From Enterobacter cloacae subsp. cloacae ATCC 13047 (GTDB taxonomy: Bacteria; Pseudomonadota; Gammaproteobacteria; Enterobacterales; Enterobacteriaceae): a stretch of 64,000 bases of DNA. Below are positions 1 to 11,462 of the stretch, piece after piece. Numbering within the stretch: position 1 is the first letter of the stretch; each line of letters opens with the position of its first letter. The DNA lies in assembly GCF_000025565.1 (NCBI RefSeq), contig NC_014121.1, forward strand, positions 248,001-312,000, given 5' to 3'. Made by a program: the position numbers and the translations under genes. The notes below the pieces were generated by a model. It had not been told where the DNA came from. It did no database searches and worked only from the letters and a program-made list of their open reading frames with translations.

Positions 1-675
1 GAGCCGTACGAAGAGATGATTCCTAAGTGGCGTCAGCTCAACGTGTTCGAAGGTGAACGCGTAGAACGTGGTGACGTGGTTTCCGACGGTCCAGAAGCGC
101 CGCACGACATCCTGCGTCTGCGTGGTGTGCATGCTGTTACGCGTTACATTGTTAACGAAGTACAGGACGTATACCGTCTGCAGGGCGTTAAGATTAACGA
201 TAAACACATCGAAGTTATCGTTCGTCAGATGCTGCGTAAAGCGACCATCGAGAACGCGGGCAGCTCCGAGTTCCTGGAAGGCGAGCAGGTTGAGTACTCA
301 CGCGTCAAGATCGCTAACCGCGAACTGGAAGCGAACGGCAAAATCGGTGCGACCTTCTCGCGCGATCTGCTGGGTATCACCAAAGCGTCTCTGGCAACCG
401 AGTCCTTCATCTCTGCAGCATCGTTCCAGGAAACCACTCGTGTCCTGACCGAAGCCGCTGTTGCAGGTAAACGCGATGAACTGCGCGGTCTGAAAGAGAA
501 CGTTATCGTGGGTCGTCTGATCCCAGCGGGTACCGGTTATGCGTACCATCAGGATCGTATGCGTCGTCGTGCTGCAGGCGAACTGCCAGCTGCACCGCAG
601 GTGACTGCTGAAGATGCATCCGCGAGCCTGGCAGAGCTGCTGAACGCAGGTCTGGGCGGTTCCGACAACGAGTAA
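1..675 (+). CDS. rpoC: RNA polymerase subunit beta' (C-terminal part)
   Basis: This is the last 224 codons of the beta' subunit of DNA-directed RNA polymerase, cut by the window edge. The frame is open from base 1 and ends with the residues [11 protein letters not shown], the characteristic end of enterobacterial RpoC. In E. coli the protein is 1407 residues, so about five sixths of the gene lies upstream. The visible part covers the end of the jaw/clamp region and the tail that contacts omega. A strong terminator follows 18 bases after the stop, closing the rpoBC transcript. Confidence 0.98.
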   Translation, partial: EPYEEMIPKWRQLNVFEGERVERGDVVSDGPEAPHDILRLRGVHAVTRYIVNEVQDVYRLQGVKINDKHIEVIVRQMLRKATIENAGSSEFLEGEQVEYSRVKIANRELEANGKIGATFSRDLLGITKASLATESFISAASFQETTRVLTEAAVAGKRDELRGLKENVIVGRLIPAGTGYAYHQDRMRRRAAGELPAAPQVTAEDASASLAELLNAGLGGSDNE

Positions 676-692
676 TCGTTGATGCCGTAAAT

Positions 693-720
693 AAAAAACC
701 CGCCTCGGCGGGTTTTTTTA
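693..720 (+). terminator. Intrinsic terminator of the rpoBC operon
   Basis: A GC-rich hairpin with arms AACCCGCC and GGCGGGTT around a short loop is followed directly by a run of T. The left flank is A-rich, so it can also stop transcription of the opposing PTS genes. Confidence 0.9.
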
Positions 721-732
721 CAGCTGTAGCTT

Positions 733-1050
733 TTAATTTAGCAACGGGATGCGTCGATAAAGCTCAATCATATCGCCCGCCAGATCCTGGATGACCATCG
801 CGTTCATCAGGTGATCCTGAGAATGGACGGTAATCAGGTTAACAGGAAGCTTCCCGGTGCCTTCATCAAGACCAATAAGCTGTGTCTGGATGGTGTGCGC
901 ATGCTTCACATACTCGCGCGACTCTTCCATCGCCTTTTCGGCTTCGTCAAAGTCACCTTTACGCGCCATCTGTAATGCCGTCAGGGCAGCACTGCGCGCC
1001 GCACCCGCGTTGACCAGCAGTTCCATGATTGTCGTTTCTAAGTCTTCCAT
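733..1050 (-). CDS. PTS lactose/cellobiose-family IIA component
   Basis: A 105-residue phosphocarrier of the lactose/chitobiose PTS family (ChbA/LacF type), which passes phosphate from HPr to a IIB partner in the cytoplasm. It is a helical protein, and the conserved motif VHSQDHLM holds the likely phospho-acceptor His at about residue 76, followed by the Asp that binds metal in the trimeric family members. Its start codon overlaps the stop of the IIB gene by one base (TAATG), so the two are translationally coupled. No IIC gene lies beside them, which is unusual. The transported sugar cannot be told from the sequence. Confidence 0.88.
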   Translation of the reverse strand: MEDLETTIMELLVNAGAARSAALTALQMARKGDFDEAEKAMEESREYVKHAHTIQTQLIGLDEGTGKLPVNLITVHSQDHLMNAMVIQDLAGDMIELYRRIPLLN

Positions 1051-1358
1051 TATGACTCCAGCAGTTTGAGCGCTTTTTCCAGTACGGCATCACCTTTCAT
1101 CATGCCGTAATCCATCATGTCGATCACCGCGACCTTTTTACCCAGCGGCTCGGCCTGGGCCTGAAGTTTCGCCTGCTCGTATTTAACCTGTGGCCCCAGT
1201 AATACGATGTCGGCCGTCGCGATGTTGTCTTTAAATTCCGCGACCGGAACGGCTTTAATGGTGACTTCAACCCCTTTTTTCTGCGCGGCGTCTTTCATAC
1301 GTTGAACCAGCATGCTCGTTGACATTCCCGCTGCACAGCATAAAACGATGTTCTTCAT
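1050..1358 (-). CDS. PTS lactose/cellobiose-family IIB component
   Basis: A 102-residue IIB protein, the step that phosphorylates the incoming sugar. The N-terminus shows the family signature CCAAGMSTSML, and Cys8 is the likely phosphocysteine by comparison with ChbB. It is first in a two-gene unit with the IIA protein. An upstream CRP-like site suggests control by catabolite repression. The adjacent plus-strand gene is rpoC and the gene further upstream is a diguanylate cyclase, so the pair has no neighbouring membrane component. It may serve the IIC-IIB protein encoded at 46329-48023. Confidence 0.88.
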   Translation of the reverse strand: MKNIVLCCAAGMSTSMLVQRMKDAAQKKGVEVTIKAVPVAEFKDNIATADIVLLGPQVKYEQAKLQAQAEPLGKKVAVIDMMDYGMMKGDAVLEKALKLLES

Positions 1359-1434
1359 AATCAGCCTCGATCTACATGTGTTTATTGATAATTATCCCGT
1401 GCAGACTGCTTCAACAACCGCTTTACGGTGATTG

Positions 1435-1450
1435 TGTGTCAGGCATCACA
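1435..1450. promoter_or_regulatory. Probable CRP binding site upstream of the IIB-IIA pair
   Basis: The sequence TGTGTCAGGCATCACA matches the CRP pattern TGTGA-N6-TCACA in nine of ten defined bases. It is centred about 84 bases upstream of the IIB start codon. A possible -10 element, GATAAT on the minus strand, lies at 1391-1396, which would put the site near -57 to -60, a position typical of class I activation. The promoter assignment is inference. Confidence 0.65.
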
Positions 1451-1504
1451 AAGAAATCGGCATTTTTCTGAAACCGGTTACAATTTTGCGCCGGGCAGCG
1501 AAAA

Positions 1505-3103
1505 TCAGCCGACGGACGTTCGAATAATGCGGTTTTTTCCCTGTTGTTTCGCGCTGTAGAGGGCGTTATCTACGCTCCCCACCAGTTCTTCCAGCGGTTC
1601 GAAATGCCACTCTCCCAGACCGGCACTGAACGTTACCCGCAGGTTTTCTTCCCGCCAGAGGCGTTTTTCAACGGCGGTACGCCACGCGTCCAGTAACGAG
1701 AATGCGCTAGCGATCTGGTCAGCCTGGAAAATCACTGCGAACTCTTCTCCACCGTAGCGGTAAACCGAGACGTTATGCGGCTGCATTATCTGGATCCCTT
1801 CACGCGCCACGTTACGCAGGACAATATCACCGCTCAGGTGACCCCAGGTGTCGTTAATCGATTTAAAGTTGTCGATGTCAATCAGCGCCAGGGCGAAAGG
1901 CTGGTGGGCACTGAGTAGCTCATCTACATCGCTATCAAATGCCCGGCGGTTTTTGCAGCCGGTGAGTGCATCATGGGTGGCCTGGCGCACATAGGCCATC
2001 TCACGCGCTTTATTGGACTGGATGGTATGGCTAAGCATCGCTTCCAGACGCGGAGCCTGGTTGACGTCGCCGGTTTTGATGGCGTTGATAATCGTCATCA
2101 GCACGGTACGCGACTCATGGCGCAGGTACAGACCGAAGAGGATGATAATGATGGCCGCCAGCGCAAAACCCCAGCCGACGATAGTGGTCTCATGGCGGGT
2201 AATGTCGGTGAGCGTTGCGCCCGAAACCCGGTAGATGACAAACCAGTCCGGGTTGGTGAAGGAGTAGTAGTAATACCAGGCTTTGGTTTTCTTATCATAC
2301 AGATGGCCTTCGCTGCTGGTCATTTTGTCCATCAGCGCTTCGCTCACGTACTGCTTGAAGAGTGCGCCCGGATCAGGATGAAGCACCACGGCACCGTCGC
2401 GTTCGACAACAAAGAATTCCCCTTGTACAGGCGCTACCATCTGACGAAGGGTAAACCCCATGGAGGTCAAATCGAGATGAAATGCTATTGTACCCTTGAG
2501 CCGTCCTTCCGGCGAAATCAACGGCTTATAAAGAGTGACCGTGGGATGCCCGGTAAAATAGTCCATGTAGGGGCGGGTATAGTGGCTGAAGATGCTGGCT
2601 TCCGCCTGGGCGATGAACCATGGACGCGTCCGGGGATCGAAGGTTTTGCTCTTTTCCGTGGGAAGTACCTCCGGCGCGCGCAGATAACGGCCCTGGGTGT
2701 CTGTCAGAGAAATGGAAGAGACGGTCGGCATCAGGTTCTGTAGATGCATCAACATCTGTAAACCCTGCGACGGATTGACGTTCAGCATCTCGTTCAGCGT
2801 GTCGTTGCGTGCAAAATAGAGCGCCGAACGCCCAAGGATATAGTCGTTTTCACGCAGGATAGATTCGGTGTAGTTCACCGCCAGGTTGTGGGTGAAGTTA
2901 CCATTAATCTTATGATAATCCTCAAGAAAATCTTTTTGTTGTGAAAGGGTAACCACGACCGCGATCAGCGCAAAACTGCACAGGATCCCCGCAAAGCTGA
3001 GCATAATGGGTCGGGTAAAAGAGAGCTTTCTGCTGTGAAGTGCCATGAGTTGTACATCAATCCTGATGGTGAGTTTTTTCGTCTGCCGATATCCTCTCAG
3101 CAT
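1505..3103 (-). CDS. Membrane-bound diguanylate cyclase with extracytoplasmic sensor domain
   Basis: A 532-residue protein predicted to make cyclic di-GMP from two GTP. It has a membrane segment at about residues 30-55, a periplasmic Cache-type sensor region of roughly 250 residues, a second membrane segment near 307-327 (starting TIVGWGFALAAII), and a C-terminal GGDEF domain. The active-site loop reads YGGEEF near residue 450, so catalysis should be intact. The RxxD inhibitory site normally five residues before it is not present. The start at 3103 has a good ribosome site (AGGA, 9 bases upstream); an internal Met at 3046 is less well supported. A TATAAT element lies at 3130-3135 on the minus strand. 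The ligand is unknown. Confidence 0.85.
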   Translation of the reverse strand: MLRGYRQTKKLTIRIDVQLMALHSRKLSFTRPIMLSFAGILCSFALIAVVVTLSQQKDFLEDYHKINGNFTHNLAVNYTESILRENDYILGRSALYFARNDTLNEMLNVNPSQGLQMLMHLQNLMPTVSSISLTDTQGRYLRAPEVLPTEKSKTFDPRTRPWFIAQAEASIFSHYTRPYMDYFTGHPTVTLYKPLISPEGRLKGTIAFHLDLTSMGFTLRQMVAPVQGEFFVVERDGAVVLHPDPGALFKQYVSEALMDKMTSSEGHLYDKKTKAWYYYYSFTNPDWFVIYRVSGATLTDITRHETTIVGWGFALAAIIIILFGLYLRHESRTVLMTIINAIKTGDVNQAPRLEAMLSHTIQSNKAREMAYVRQATHDALTGCKNRRAFDSDVDELLSAHQPFALALIDIDNFKSINDTWGHLSGDIVLRNVAREGIQIMQPHNVSVYRYGGEEFAVIFQADQIASAFSLLDAWRTAVEKRLWREENLRVTFSAGLGEWHFEPLEELVGSVDNALYSAKQQGKNRIIRTSVG

Positions 3104-3290
3104 AGTCGCTGTCCTGCGGTTAGCTGTGAATTATACGGAACACAGTTTCAGATGAGATGATTTATCTTAAGAACCATTAAGAAAATACTCATTCCTCTGG
3201 CGGGCGGCGTGTGCAATGAATCAGAGGCAGGGCGAAACGAGGAAGAAGCTTTTCGCCCTGGTCAGCTTCCGTTGCTGACGGCATGACAAT

Positions 3291-3324
3291 AAAAAACCGG
3301 ACGATAGATGACAATCGTCCGGTT
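3291..3324 (-). terminator. Intrinsic terminator after thiH
   Basis: Perfect 11-base arms (AACCGGACGAT and ATCGTCCGGTT) enclose an 8-base loop. On the minus strand they are followed by a run of T. It lies about 50 bases past the thiH stop and closes the thiCEFSGH operon. Confidence 0.88.
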
Positions 3325-3373
3325 GTGACTCTCCAGAGCGCCTCGACAATTTTTTAACGGCTTGCAGTGCGTT

Positions 3374-4507
3374 TCAACGCATTTGCGAGGCTCTTCCCAG
3401 CCAACTATCCCAGTCTTTCCAGACCGGTTGTAACCCCTGCGCGGTCAGGGCGGCGGCAACCGCTTCTGGCCGTCGACTATCATGTGGCGCAAATTGTTCC
3501 AGCTCCGGATGGTCATCGGCATAGCCCCCTGGCTGCGTTTTGGAGAACGCACTGACGTTGTTAATCGCAAGCGGGATCACGCGGTCACGAAACGCAGGAG
3601 ATTCACGCGTCGAGAGGGATAATTCAACCTCCGGGGCAAGCAGGCGAAACGCACAGATGGCCTGGACCAGCTGACGTTCGTCCATTACCGAGGCGGGTTC
3701 AACACCTCCCGTACATGGCCGCAAGCGTGGGAAAGAGATGGAGTAACGGCTTTGCCAGTAGTGCTGCTGCAGCCATAGCAGGTGTTCCGCTACCATGTAG
3801 CAATCCACTCGCCAGCTATCTGACAGCCCAATCAGCGCACCCAGACCGATTTTGTCGATCCCGGCCCGGCCCAGTCTGTCCGGGGTCTCCAGCCGGAAGA
3901 AGAAATCCTGTTTCTTTCCCTTCAGGTGATGCCGGGCATACGTCGCCTCGTGGTAGGTTTCCTGATACACCATCACTCCGTCCAGCCCGAGGGTTTTAAG
4001 CTCCGCGTATTCCTCCTGCGACAGGGGCTGAACCTCCATCTGTAGCGACGCGAACTGACGGCGAATGGCCGGAAGGTGCTGTCGAAAATAGTCCATCCCG
4101 ACTTTGCTCTGATGTTCACCCGTGACCAGCAGGAGATGCTCAAAACCCATTTCACGGATGGCGGCACACTCACGGGCGATTTCGCTCTCATCGAGTGTTT
4201 TCCGCTTGATGCGGTTGCTCATGGAGAAGCCGCAGTAGGTGCAGTTATTCGCGCACAGGTTAGAGAGGTAGAGCGGTACGTAAAAGCTCACCGTGTTGCC
4301 AAAACGCTGGCGGGTGAGCCTCTGAGCGCGCTGGGCCATCGGCTCAAGAAAGGTGCTCGCCGCCGGAGAGAGCAGGGCCATCATATCGTCGCGGGACAGG
4401 TGACGGGCTTGTAAGGCGCGCTCCACGTCAGCCTGCGTTTTACTGTTGATACGCAGGGCAATATCGTCCCAGTTAAGCTGCCGCCAGCGGTCGGTAAAGG
4501 TGGTCAT
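3374..4507 (-). CDS. thiH: 2-iminoacetate synthase ThiH (tyrosine lyase)
   Basis: A radical SAM enzyme that splits tyrosine into dehydroglycine and p-cresol, supplying dehydroglycine for the thiazole ring of thiamine. The protein is 377 residues, the same length as in E. coli, and carries the iron-sulfur motif CxxxCxxC at Cys85, Cys89 and Cys92 within [12 protein letters not shown]. It is the last gene of the thi operon. Its ATG overlaps the thiG stop by four bases, fitting the known ThiG-ThiH complex. A strong terminator follows. Confidence 0.97.
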   Translation of the reverse strand: MTTFTDRWRQLNWDDIALRINSKTQADVERALQARHLSRDDMMALLSPAASTFLEPMAQRAQRLTRQRFGNTVSFYVPLYLSNLCANNCTYCGFSMSNRIKRKTLDESEIARECAAIREMGFEHLLLVTGEHQSKVGMDYFRQHLPAIRRQFASLQMEVQPLSQEEYAELKTLGLDGVMVYQETYHEATYARHHLKGKKQDFFFRLETPDRLGRAGIDKIGLGALIGLSDSWRVDCYMVAEHLLWLQQHYWQSRYSISFPRLRPCTGGVEPASVMDERQLVQAICAFRLLAPEVELSLSTRESPAFRDRVIPLAINNVSAFSKTQPGGYADDHPELEQFAPHDSRRPEAVAAALTAQGLQPVWKDWDSWLGRASQMR

Positions 4508-5274
4508 GAGAGCGCCTCCAGAAAGCCGGTCAACGGGCTGGTGGCCTGTGCCTGAAAACTGCGCGTTCCCGGGCCAGACTCTCGTGCCAGCAAGCCAGCC
4601 TCCACGGCCATGCGGAACGCACGGGCCATCCTGATGGGGTCGTCGGCGACCGCAATGGCTGTGTTCACCAGCACGGCACTTGCTCCCATCTCCAGCGCCT
4701 GGGCGGCATGGCTGGGCACGCCAATGCCTGCATCCACCACCACCGGCACGGTGGCTTGCTCAATGATGATCTCCAGCATGGCGCGGGTCTCCAGGCCCTG
4801 ATTAGAACCAATTGGAGCGCCCAGCGGCATGACGGCAGCGCAGCCGACCTCTTCCAGCCGTTTACACAGCACGGGATCGGCCCCGCAGTAGGGCAGAACG
4901 GTAAAGCCTTGCTGCACCAGCTTTTCGGCCGCTTTTAACGTTTCGATGGGGTCGGGCAACAGCCAGCGCGCATCCGGATGTATTTCCAGTTTCAGCCAGT
5001 GGGTACCCAGCGCTTCACGGGCCAGCTGAGCCGCAAAAATCGCCTCTTCAGCCGTTTTCGCACCGGAGGTATTGGGCAGCAGGGTAACGCCAGCATCCAG
5101 CAATGGTGCCAGAATGGCGTCGCTGTGATGGCGCAGATCGACGCGCTTGAGCGCCAGCGTCACCAGCTGGCTGCCGCTTTCACGGATGGCATCCACCATC
5201 AGCTGCGGCGAGGCGAATTTTCCGGTCCCGGTAAACAGATGTGAATCAAAGACTTTATCAGCAATACGTAACAT
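4504..5274 (-). CDS. thiG: Thiazole synthase ThiG
   Basis: A 256-residue TIM-barrel enzyme that condenses deoxyxylulose 5-phosphate, dehydroglycine and sulfur from ThiS thiocarboxylate into thiazole phosphate. The Schiff-base lysine region ([10 protein letters not shown]) and the glycine-rich phosphate site ([13 protein letters not shown]) are visible. It begins one base after the thiS stop and overlaps thiH by four bases, so thiS-thiG-thiH are tightly coupled. Confidence 0.97.
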   Translation of the reverse strand: MLRIADKVFDSHLFTGTGKFASPQLMVDAIRESGSQLVTLALKRVDLRHHSDAILAPLLDAGVTLLPNTSGAKTAEEAIFAAQLAREALGTHWLKLEIHPDARWLLPDPIETLKAAEKLVQQGFTVLPYCGADPVLCKRLEEVGCAAVMPLGAPIGSNQGLETRAMLEIIIEQATVPVVVDAGIGVPSHAAQALEMGASAVLVNTAIAVADDPIRMARAFRMAVEAGLLARESGPGTRSFQAQATSPLTGFLEALS

Positions 5275-5275
5275 C

Positions 5276-5476
5276 TCAGCCCCCGGCGATAACCTGAAAC
5301 AGCAGGATCTGGTCGCCTTCGCTCACCTGCTGATGTTCCCACTGCTCACGCGGCAGGATCTGTTGATTAAGCGCCAGCGCCGTTCCCGGCTTGAGCTGGC
5401 GCAGCTTCTCGAGCAGCGCGGCAACGGTGAGACCGTCATCGCATTTCATCGGCTCATCATTAAACAGAATGCGCAT
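5276..5476 (-). CDS. thiS: Sulfur carrier protein ThiS
   Basis: A 66-residue ubiquitin-like sulfur carrier ending in the essential Gly-Gly (FQVIAGG). ThiF adenylates this end, which then carries the thiocarboxylate sulfur for thiazole formation. The start at 5476 ([10 protein letters not shown]) gives exactly the length of E. coli ThiS. An upstream in-frame Met would add 25 residues lying wholly inside thiF and is unlikely. The start overlaps the end of thiF by 17 bases. Confidence 0.95.
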   Translation of the reverse strand: MRILFNDEPMKCDDGLTVAALLEKLRQLKPGTALALNQQILPREQWEHQQVSEGDQILLFQVIAGG

Positions 5477-6215
5477 TGCGGCCTCCGCACACCGGACAGT
5501 GGCTGGCGCGGTGCAGTGCCAGATGACGCCAGCCGCTGGAGCGGGCATCAAACAGCCGCAGCGTATTGCGCTCTGTTTCCATACCGCTGAGCAATTTAAT
5601 GGCTTCCAGCGCCTGCAGGGTTCCCATCACGCCCACCACCGGGCCCAGTATGCCCGCGGTGCGGCAGTTGCGCTCCGGCTCGGCATCATCCGGCCACAGG
5701 CAGCGATAACAGCCCTGCGCCCAGGGCGGGGTCAGCACCATCATCTGCCCGCCGAAACCGACCGCACTGGCGGTGATAAGTGGCGTATTCTGTGCCACGC
5801 AGGCGGCGTTAATGGCCTGGCGGGTCGCCATATTGTCGGTGCAGTCCAGCACCGCATCAGCAAGGGCGACTTCGCGCTGCAGAGTGTCGCCGTGGAGCCG
5901 CTCCTGGTGCGCGATGAGCGTGATGTCCGGGTTCAACTGCTTCAGCCTTTTGCGGGTGATTTGCGCTTTGGGCTGGTTAACATCCTCCGTGGTGAAGAGG
6001 ATTTGTCGCTGCAGGTTACTGATATGTACCTCGTCATCATCGGCCAGAACCAGCGTGCCCACGCCCGCGCCTGCCAGATAGAGCGCGGCAGGAGCGCCTA
6101 ATCCGCCCAGACCAACAATCAGGACCCGGCTGGCGAGCAGCTTTTGCTGCCCGTCAATGGCGATATCCTCCAGCAGGATCTGGCGGCTGTAGCGCATAAA
6201 ATCACGATCATTCAT
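5460..6215 (-). CDS. thiF: ThiS adenylyltransferase ThiF
   Basis: A 251-residue E1-like enzyme that activates the ThiS C-terminus with ATP. The nucleotide-binding motif GLGGLGAP is near residues 36-42. Four zinc-ligand cysteines appear as CYRC (169, 172) and CPVC (240, 243), and the conserved Cys184 is in ERNCRTAGI. It overlaps thiE by eight bases and thiS by 17. Confidence 0.96.
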   Translation of the reverse strand: MNDRDFMRYSRQILLEDIAIDGQQKLLASRVLIVGLGGLGAPAALYLAGAGVGTLVLADDDEVHISNLQRQILFTTEDVNQPKAQITRKRLKQLNPDITLIAHQERLHGDTLQREVALADAVLDCTDNMATRQAINAACVAQNTPLITASAVGFGGQMMVLTPPWAQGCYRCLWPDDAEPERNCRTAGILGPVVGVMGTLQALEAIKLLSGMETERNTLRLFDARSSGWRHLALHRASHCPVCGGRNAHSV

Positions 6216-6842
6216 CGCCTGCTCCTGCCAGCTTTAACAGCTGTGCGGTGGCGGCCTGCCAGTCTGCCGCCTGGGTAATGGCGCTGACGACAGCGATACT
6301 GCCGACACCGGTATCCAGCACGGCAGGAGCGCGTTCCAGGCTGATCCCACCGATCGCGACGGTAGGGTAATCGGCAAGGCGTTTAACGTGCGCCGCCAGC
6401 TGCGTCAGCCCCTGTGGGGCAGAGGGCATCTGTTTGGTCTGCGTCGGAAAAACATGGCCAAGTGCGATGTACGAAGGGCGAGCCGCCAGCGCCACGTCGA
6501 TCTCCATGTCGTCGTGTGTTGACACCCCCAGTCTTAATCCAGCGTCCCGGATAGCGCTCAGGTCCGTTGTTTCCAGGTCCTCCTGACCCAGATGCACACC
6601 GTACGCCTGGTGCTTAACGGCCAGTCGCCAGTAGTCGTTGATAAACAGGCGCGCGTCGTAGCGACGCCCCAGTGCGATGGCGGCGACCACATCGGCCTCC
6701 ACCTCGTCATCACGTTTATCCTTAATGCGCAGCTGGATTGTGCGAACGCCGCACGCCAGCAGGCGTTCAATCCACGCCACGCTGTCCACCACAGGATAGA
6801 GCCCTAAACGGAAGGGAACGCAAGGGAAATCAGGCTGATACA

Positions 6843-6843
<1 letters not shown>
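6208..6843 (-). CDS. thiE: Thiamine phosphate synthase ThiE
   Basis: A 211-residue TIM-barrel enzyme that joins hydroxymethylpyrimidine pyrophosphate and thiazole phosphate into thiamine phosphate. Family motifs include QLRIKD near the start, [15 protein letters not shown] and the phosphate-binding AIGGISL. Its ATG overlaps the thiC stop by one base, and its end overlaps thiF. Confidence 0.96.
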
Positions 6844-8741
<1,898 letters not shown>

Positions 8742-8830
8742 TCATTCCAAAAGTGAAGGACATGGCTTGTCAGACGACGGATGAAGCAAGAGAGGATCGC
8801 CCTGGGGGCGATACAACAGCAGTGTGACTC

Positions 8831-8917
8831 TTGTTCCCTTCGCAGGTATTAGCCTGATCAGGTTCCGCGGATCCCGAATTAACGGTCTCAGCCCGTGCTT
8901 GCACACTGGGCACTCCG
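8831..8917 (-). promoter_or_regulatory. TPP riboswitch (THI box) of the thiCEFSGH operon
   Basis: On the minus strand the leader carries the conserved THI-box elements in order: GGAGTGCCC, GGCTGAGA, GAACCTGATC, GGCTAATACCTGCG and AAGGGAAC. These form the thiamine-pyrophosphate aptamer known upstream of thiC in enterobacteria, where ligand binding blocks translation and favours termination. It ends about 92 bases before the thiC ATG. Confidence 0.95.
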
Positions 8918-8921
8918 ACAA

Positions 8922-8945
8922 GAAAAATCCCCCTCCGCAGAGGGG
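8922..8945 (-). terminator. Intrinsic terminator after rsd
   Basis: Arms CCCCTC and GAGGGG form a hairpin followed on the minus strand by a T-rich run (ATTTTTC). It lies between the rsd stop and the TPP riboswitch, with only a few bases left before the aptamer begins. Confidence 0.75.
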
Positions 8946-8981
8946 CGAATGGTTGTAAATTACTCGTTAACGATTAAGAAC

Positions 8982-9479
8982 TCAAGCAGGTCGCGCGACG
9001 TTATCTTCGTGGCTCACATCCAGGCCGTGATCCAGGGCGAGGGCGATCAGCTTATCTTCCAGCGTGAATCGCTCTTCCAGCGCTTCGCCGAGGTCGGAAA
9101 GCGCCTGCTGAAACTCAAGATAGTTATCGTGATCGATAGCGTTCTCAAGCGTGGAATCGTAGTAATCCATGATCTGCTGGGTGTTAGCTTCCAGCAGCGG
9201 ATAGAGTTTGCTGGCTGCTAAATACGGTGTAGTCCCTTCCATTTCGCGGATAATGCGTTCATAAATATTGAAATGGCCGTCGGACAGATAGTCGACCAGG
9301 CTCTGACAAAAATCATCCAGCGCTTTTTCATTCAACCGCATAAACGATTCTTTGCCAGGCTTAATACCGACCAGATTGTAATAAGCCACGAGTAGATGCT
9401 TGCGCACATGTAGCCAGCGATCCACCAGTTTGTTACTTCCTCTAACGCGCTCAGTCAGGCTCTCTAGCTGGTTTAACAT
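8982..9479 (-). CDS. rsd: Regulator of sigma D (anti-sigma-70 factor)
   Basis: A 165-residue helical protein that binds free sigma-70 in stationary phase and favours alternative sigma factors. The N-terminal MLNQLESLTERVRGSNKLVD and the following sequence match E. coli Rsd, which is 158 residues, so this copy has a slightly longer C-terminus. It is divergent from nudC, with 95 bases between the two genes. Confidence 0.95.
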   Translation of the reverse strand: MLNQLESLTERVRGSNKLVDRWLHVRKHLLVAYYNLVGIKPGKESFMRLNEKALDDFCQSLVDYLSDGHFNIYERIIREMEGTTPYLAASKLYPLLEANTQQIMDYYDSTLENAIDHDNYLEFQQALSDLGEALEERFTLEDKLIALALDHGLDVSHEDNVARPA

Positions 9480-9574
9480 GGTTGACTCCGCAAGGTTGAG
9501 AATTGAATCTGCTTATCCAAAATGTAACCACAATGCTAACAACATGTCAGTGAAGCGAAGGTAGTGCAATAGAT

Positions 9575-10348
9575 ATGGATCGTATTATTGAAAAATCAGA
9601 TCTGGGTTGGTGGATCGTCAGTCACGAACAAAAATTATGGTTGCCTGCCGGGGAAATACCCTATGGCGCAGCAGAAAAATTCGATCTTGTCGGCCTGCCC
9701 GCGCTGAAGATCGGGGAATGGCAGGGTGAACCCGTGTGGTTGATCCAACAGCCACGCCGCAATGACATGGGATCGGTTCGTCAGGTGCTGGATCAGGATG
9801 TGGGCCTGTTCCAGCTGGCGGGCCGGGGCGTGCAGCTGGCTGAGTTTTACCGTTCGCATAAGTACTGCGGCTACTGTGGTCATACCATGCACCCCAGTAA
9901 AACCGAGTGGGCGATGCTCTGCAGCCACTGCCGTGAGCGCTACTACCCGCAAATTGCGCCGTGCATTATCGTCGCTATCCGTCGTGACGATTCCATCCTG
10001 CTGGCGCAGCATACCCGTCATCGCAACGGCATTCATACCGTGCTGGCCGGGTTCGTCGAGGTGGGCGAAACGCTGGAACAGGCGGTGGCGCGTGAAGTGA
10101 TGGAAGAGAGCGGGATTAAGGTTAAAAACCTGCGCTATGTTACCTCCCAGCCGTGGCCGTTCCCGCAGTCGCTGATGACGGCCTTTATGGCCGATTATGA
10201 CAGCGGCGAGATTGTCATCGACCAGAAAGAGTTGCTGGAGGCGAACTGGTATCGTTATGACGATTTGCCGCTGCTGCCACCACCAGGCACCGTCGCCCGT
10301 CGGCTGATAGAAGATACCGTAGCAATGTGTCGGGCTGATGCTGAGTGA
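9575..10348 (+). CDS. nudC: NADH pyrophosphatase / RNA deNADding enzyme NudC
   Basis: A 257-residue Nudix hydrolase that cleaves NAD(H) and removes NAD caps from RNA 5' ends. It has a zinc ribbon with Cys98, Cys101, Cys116 and Cys119, then a Nudix box starting at Gly159 ([12 protein letters not shown]...REVMEESG), and the NudC-specific SQPWPFPQS motif. All catalytic glutamates are present. hemE follows after 40 bases on the same strand and may be partly co-transcribed. Confidence 0.96.
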   Translation: MDRIIEKSDLGWWIVSHEQKLWLPAGEIPYGAAEKFDLVGLPALKIGEWQGEPVWLIQQPRRNDMGSVRQVLDQDVGLFQLAGRGVQLAEFYRSHKYCGYCGHTMHPSKTEWAMLCSHCRERYYPQIAPCIIVAIRRDDSILLAQHTRHRNGIHTVLAGFVEVGETLEQAVAREVMEESGIKVKNLRYVTSQPWPFPQSLMTAFMADYDSGEIVIDQKELLEANWYRYDDLPLLPPPGTVARRLIEDTVAMCRADAE

Positions 10349-10388
10349 CATGTTACACTGAGGCCATGACGCTTAAGGAACTGCAAAA

Positions 10389-11453
10389 ATGACCGAACTG
10401 AAAAACGATCGTTATCTGCGTGCGCTGCTGCGCCAGCCCGTTGATGTCACCCCGGTGTGGATGATGCGCCAGGCGGGACGCTATTTGCCAGAGTACAAAG
10501 CCACGCGTGCGCAGGCGGGCGATTTTATGTCGCTGTGCAAAAATGCCGAGCTGGCGTGTGAAGTCACGCTCCAGCCGCTGCGCCGCTTCCCGCTGGATGC
10601 CGCCATTCTCTTTTCGGACATTCTGACCATTCCGGATGCGATGGGCCTTGGGCTCTATTTCGAAACCGGCGAAGGCCCGCGTTTCACTTCAACAATCAAA
10701 AGCAAAGCGGATGTTGATAAGCTGCCCGTTCCCGATCCTGAGCAGGAGCTGGGCTATGTGATGAATGCCGTGCGCACCATTCGTCGCGAACTGAAAGGCG
10801 AAGTCCCGCTGATTGGCTTCTCCGGCAGTCCGTGGACGCTGGCGACCTATATGGTTGAAGGCGGCAGCAGTAAAGCCTTTACCGTGATCAAAAAGATGAT
10901 GTATGCAGAGCCGCTGGCCCTGCATGCGCTACTCGATAAGCTGGCGAAAAGCGTCACCCTCTATCTGAACGCGCAGATCAAAGCGGGTGCGCAGTCGGTG
11001 ATGATTTTCGATACCTGGGGCGGCGTGCTGACCGGGCGCGATTATCAGCAATTTTCGCTCTACTACATGCACAAAATCGTTGATGGCCTGCTGCGTGAAA
11101 ATGAAGGCCGCCGTGTGCCGGTCACGCTGTTCACCAAAGGCGGCGGCCAGTGGCTGGAAGCCATGGCGGCGACCGGCTGCGATGCGCTGGGTCTCGACTG
11201 GACCACCGATATCGCCGACGCGCGCCGTCGCGTGGGTGACAAAGTGGCGCTGCAGGGCAATATGGATCCGTCCATGCTCTACGCGCAGCCTGCCCGTATT
11301 GAAGAAGAGGTGGCGTCTATTCTGGCTGGCTTTGGCCAGGGGGAAGGGCACGTGTTTAACCTCGGGCACGGTATCCATCAGGACGTTCCGCCAGAGCACG
11401 CTGGCGCGTTTGTGGAGGCGGTGCACCGACTTTCTGCGCAATATCACAAATAA
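10389..11453 (+). CDS. hemE: Uroporphyrinogen decarboxylase
   Basis: A 354-residue enzyme that removes four carboxyl groups from uroporphyrinogen III to give coproporphyrinogen III in haem synthesis. The N-terminal signature [12 protein letters not shown] and the [13 protein letters not shown] motif are both intact, and the length equals the E. coli enzyme. It sits in the order nudC-hemE-nfi-yjaG as in E. coli, and nfi follows within ten bases. Confidence 0.97.
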   Translation: MTELKNDRYLRALLRQPVDVTPVWMMRQAGRYLPEYKATRAQAGDFMSLCKNAELACEVTLQPLRRFPLDAAILFSDILTIPDAMGLGLYFETGEGPRFTSTIKSKADVDKLPVPDPEQELGYVMNAVRTIRRELKGEVPLIGFSGSPWTLATYMVEGGSSKAFTVIKKMMYAEPLALHALLDKLAKSVTLYLNAQIKAGAQSVMIFDTWGGVLTGRDYQQFSLYYMHKIVDGLLRENEGRRVPVTLFTKGGGQWLEAMAATGCDALGLDWTTDIADARRRVGDKVALQGNMDPSMLYAQPARIEEEVASILAGFGQGEGHVFNLGHGIHQDVPPEHAGAFVEAVHRLSAQYHK

Positions 11454-11462
11454 GGAGTGGTT

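Noticed and set aside
5477..5551. Upstream extension of thiS to an earlier Met
   Set aside because: The added residues lie entirely inside thiF and are absent from the ThiS family.
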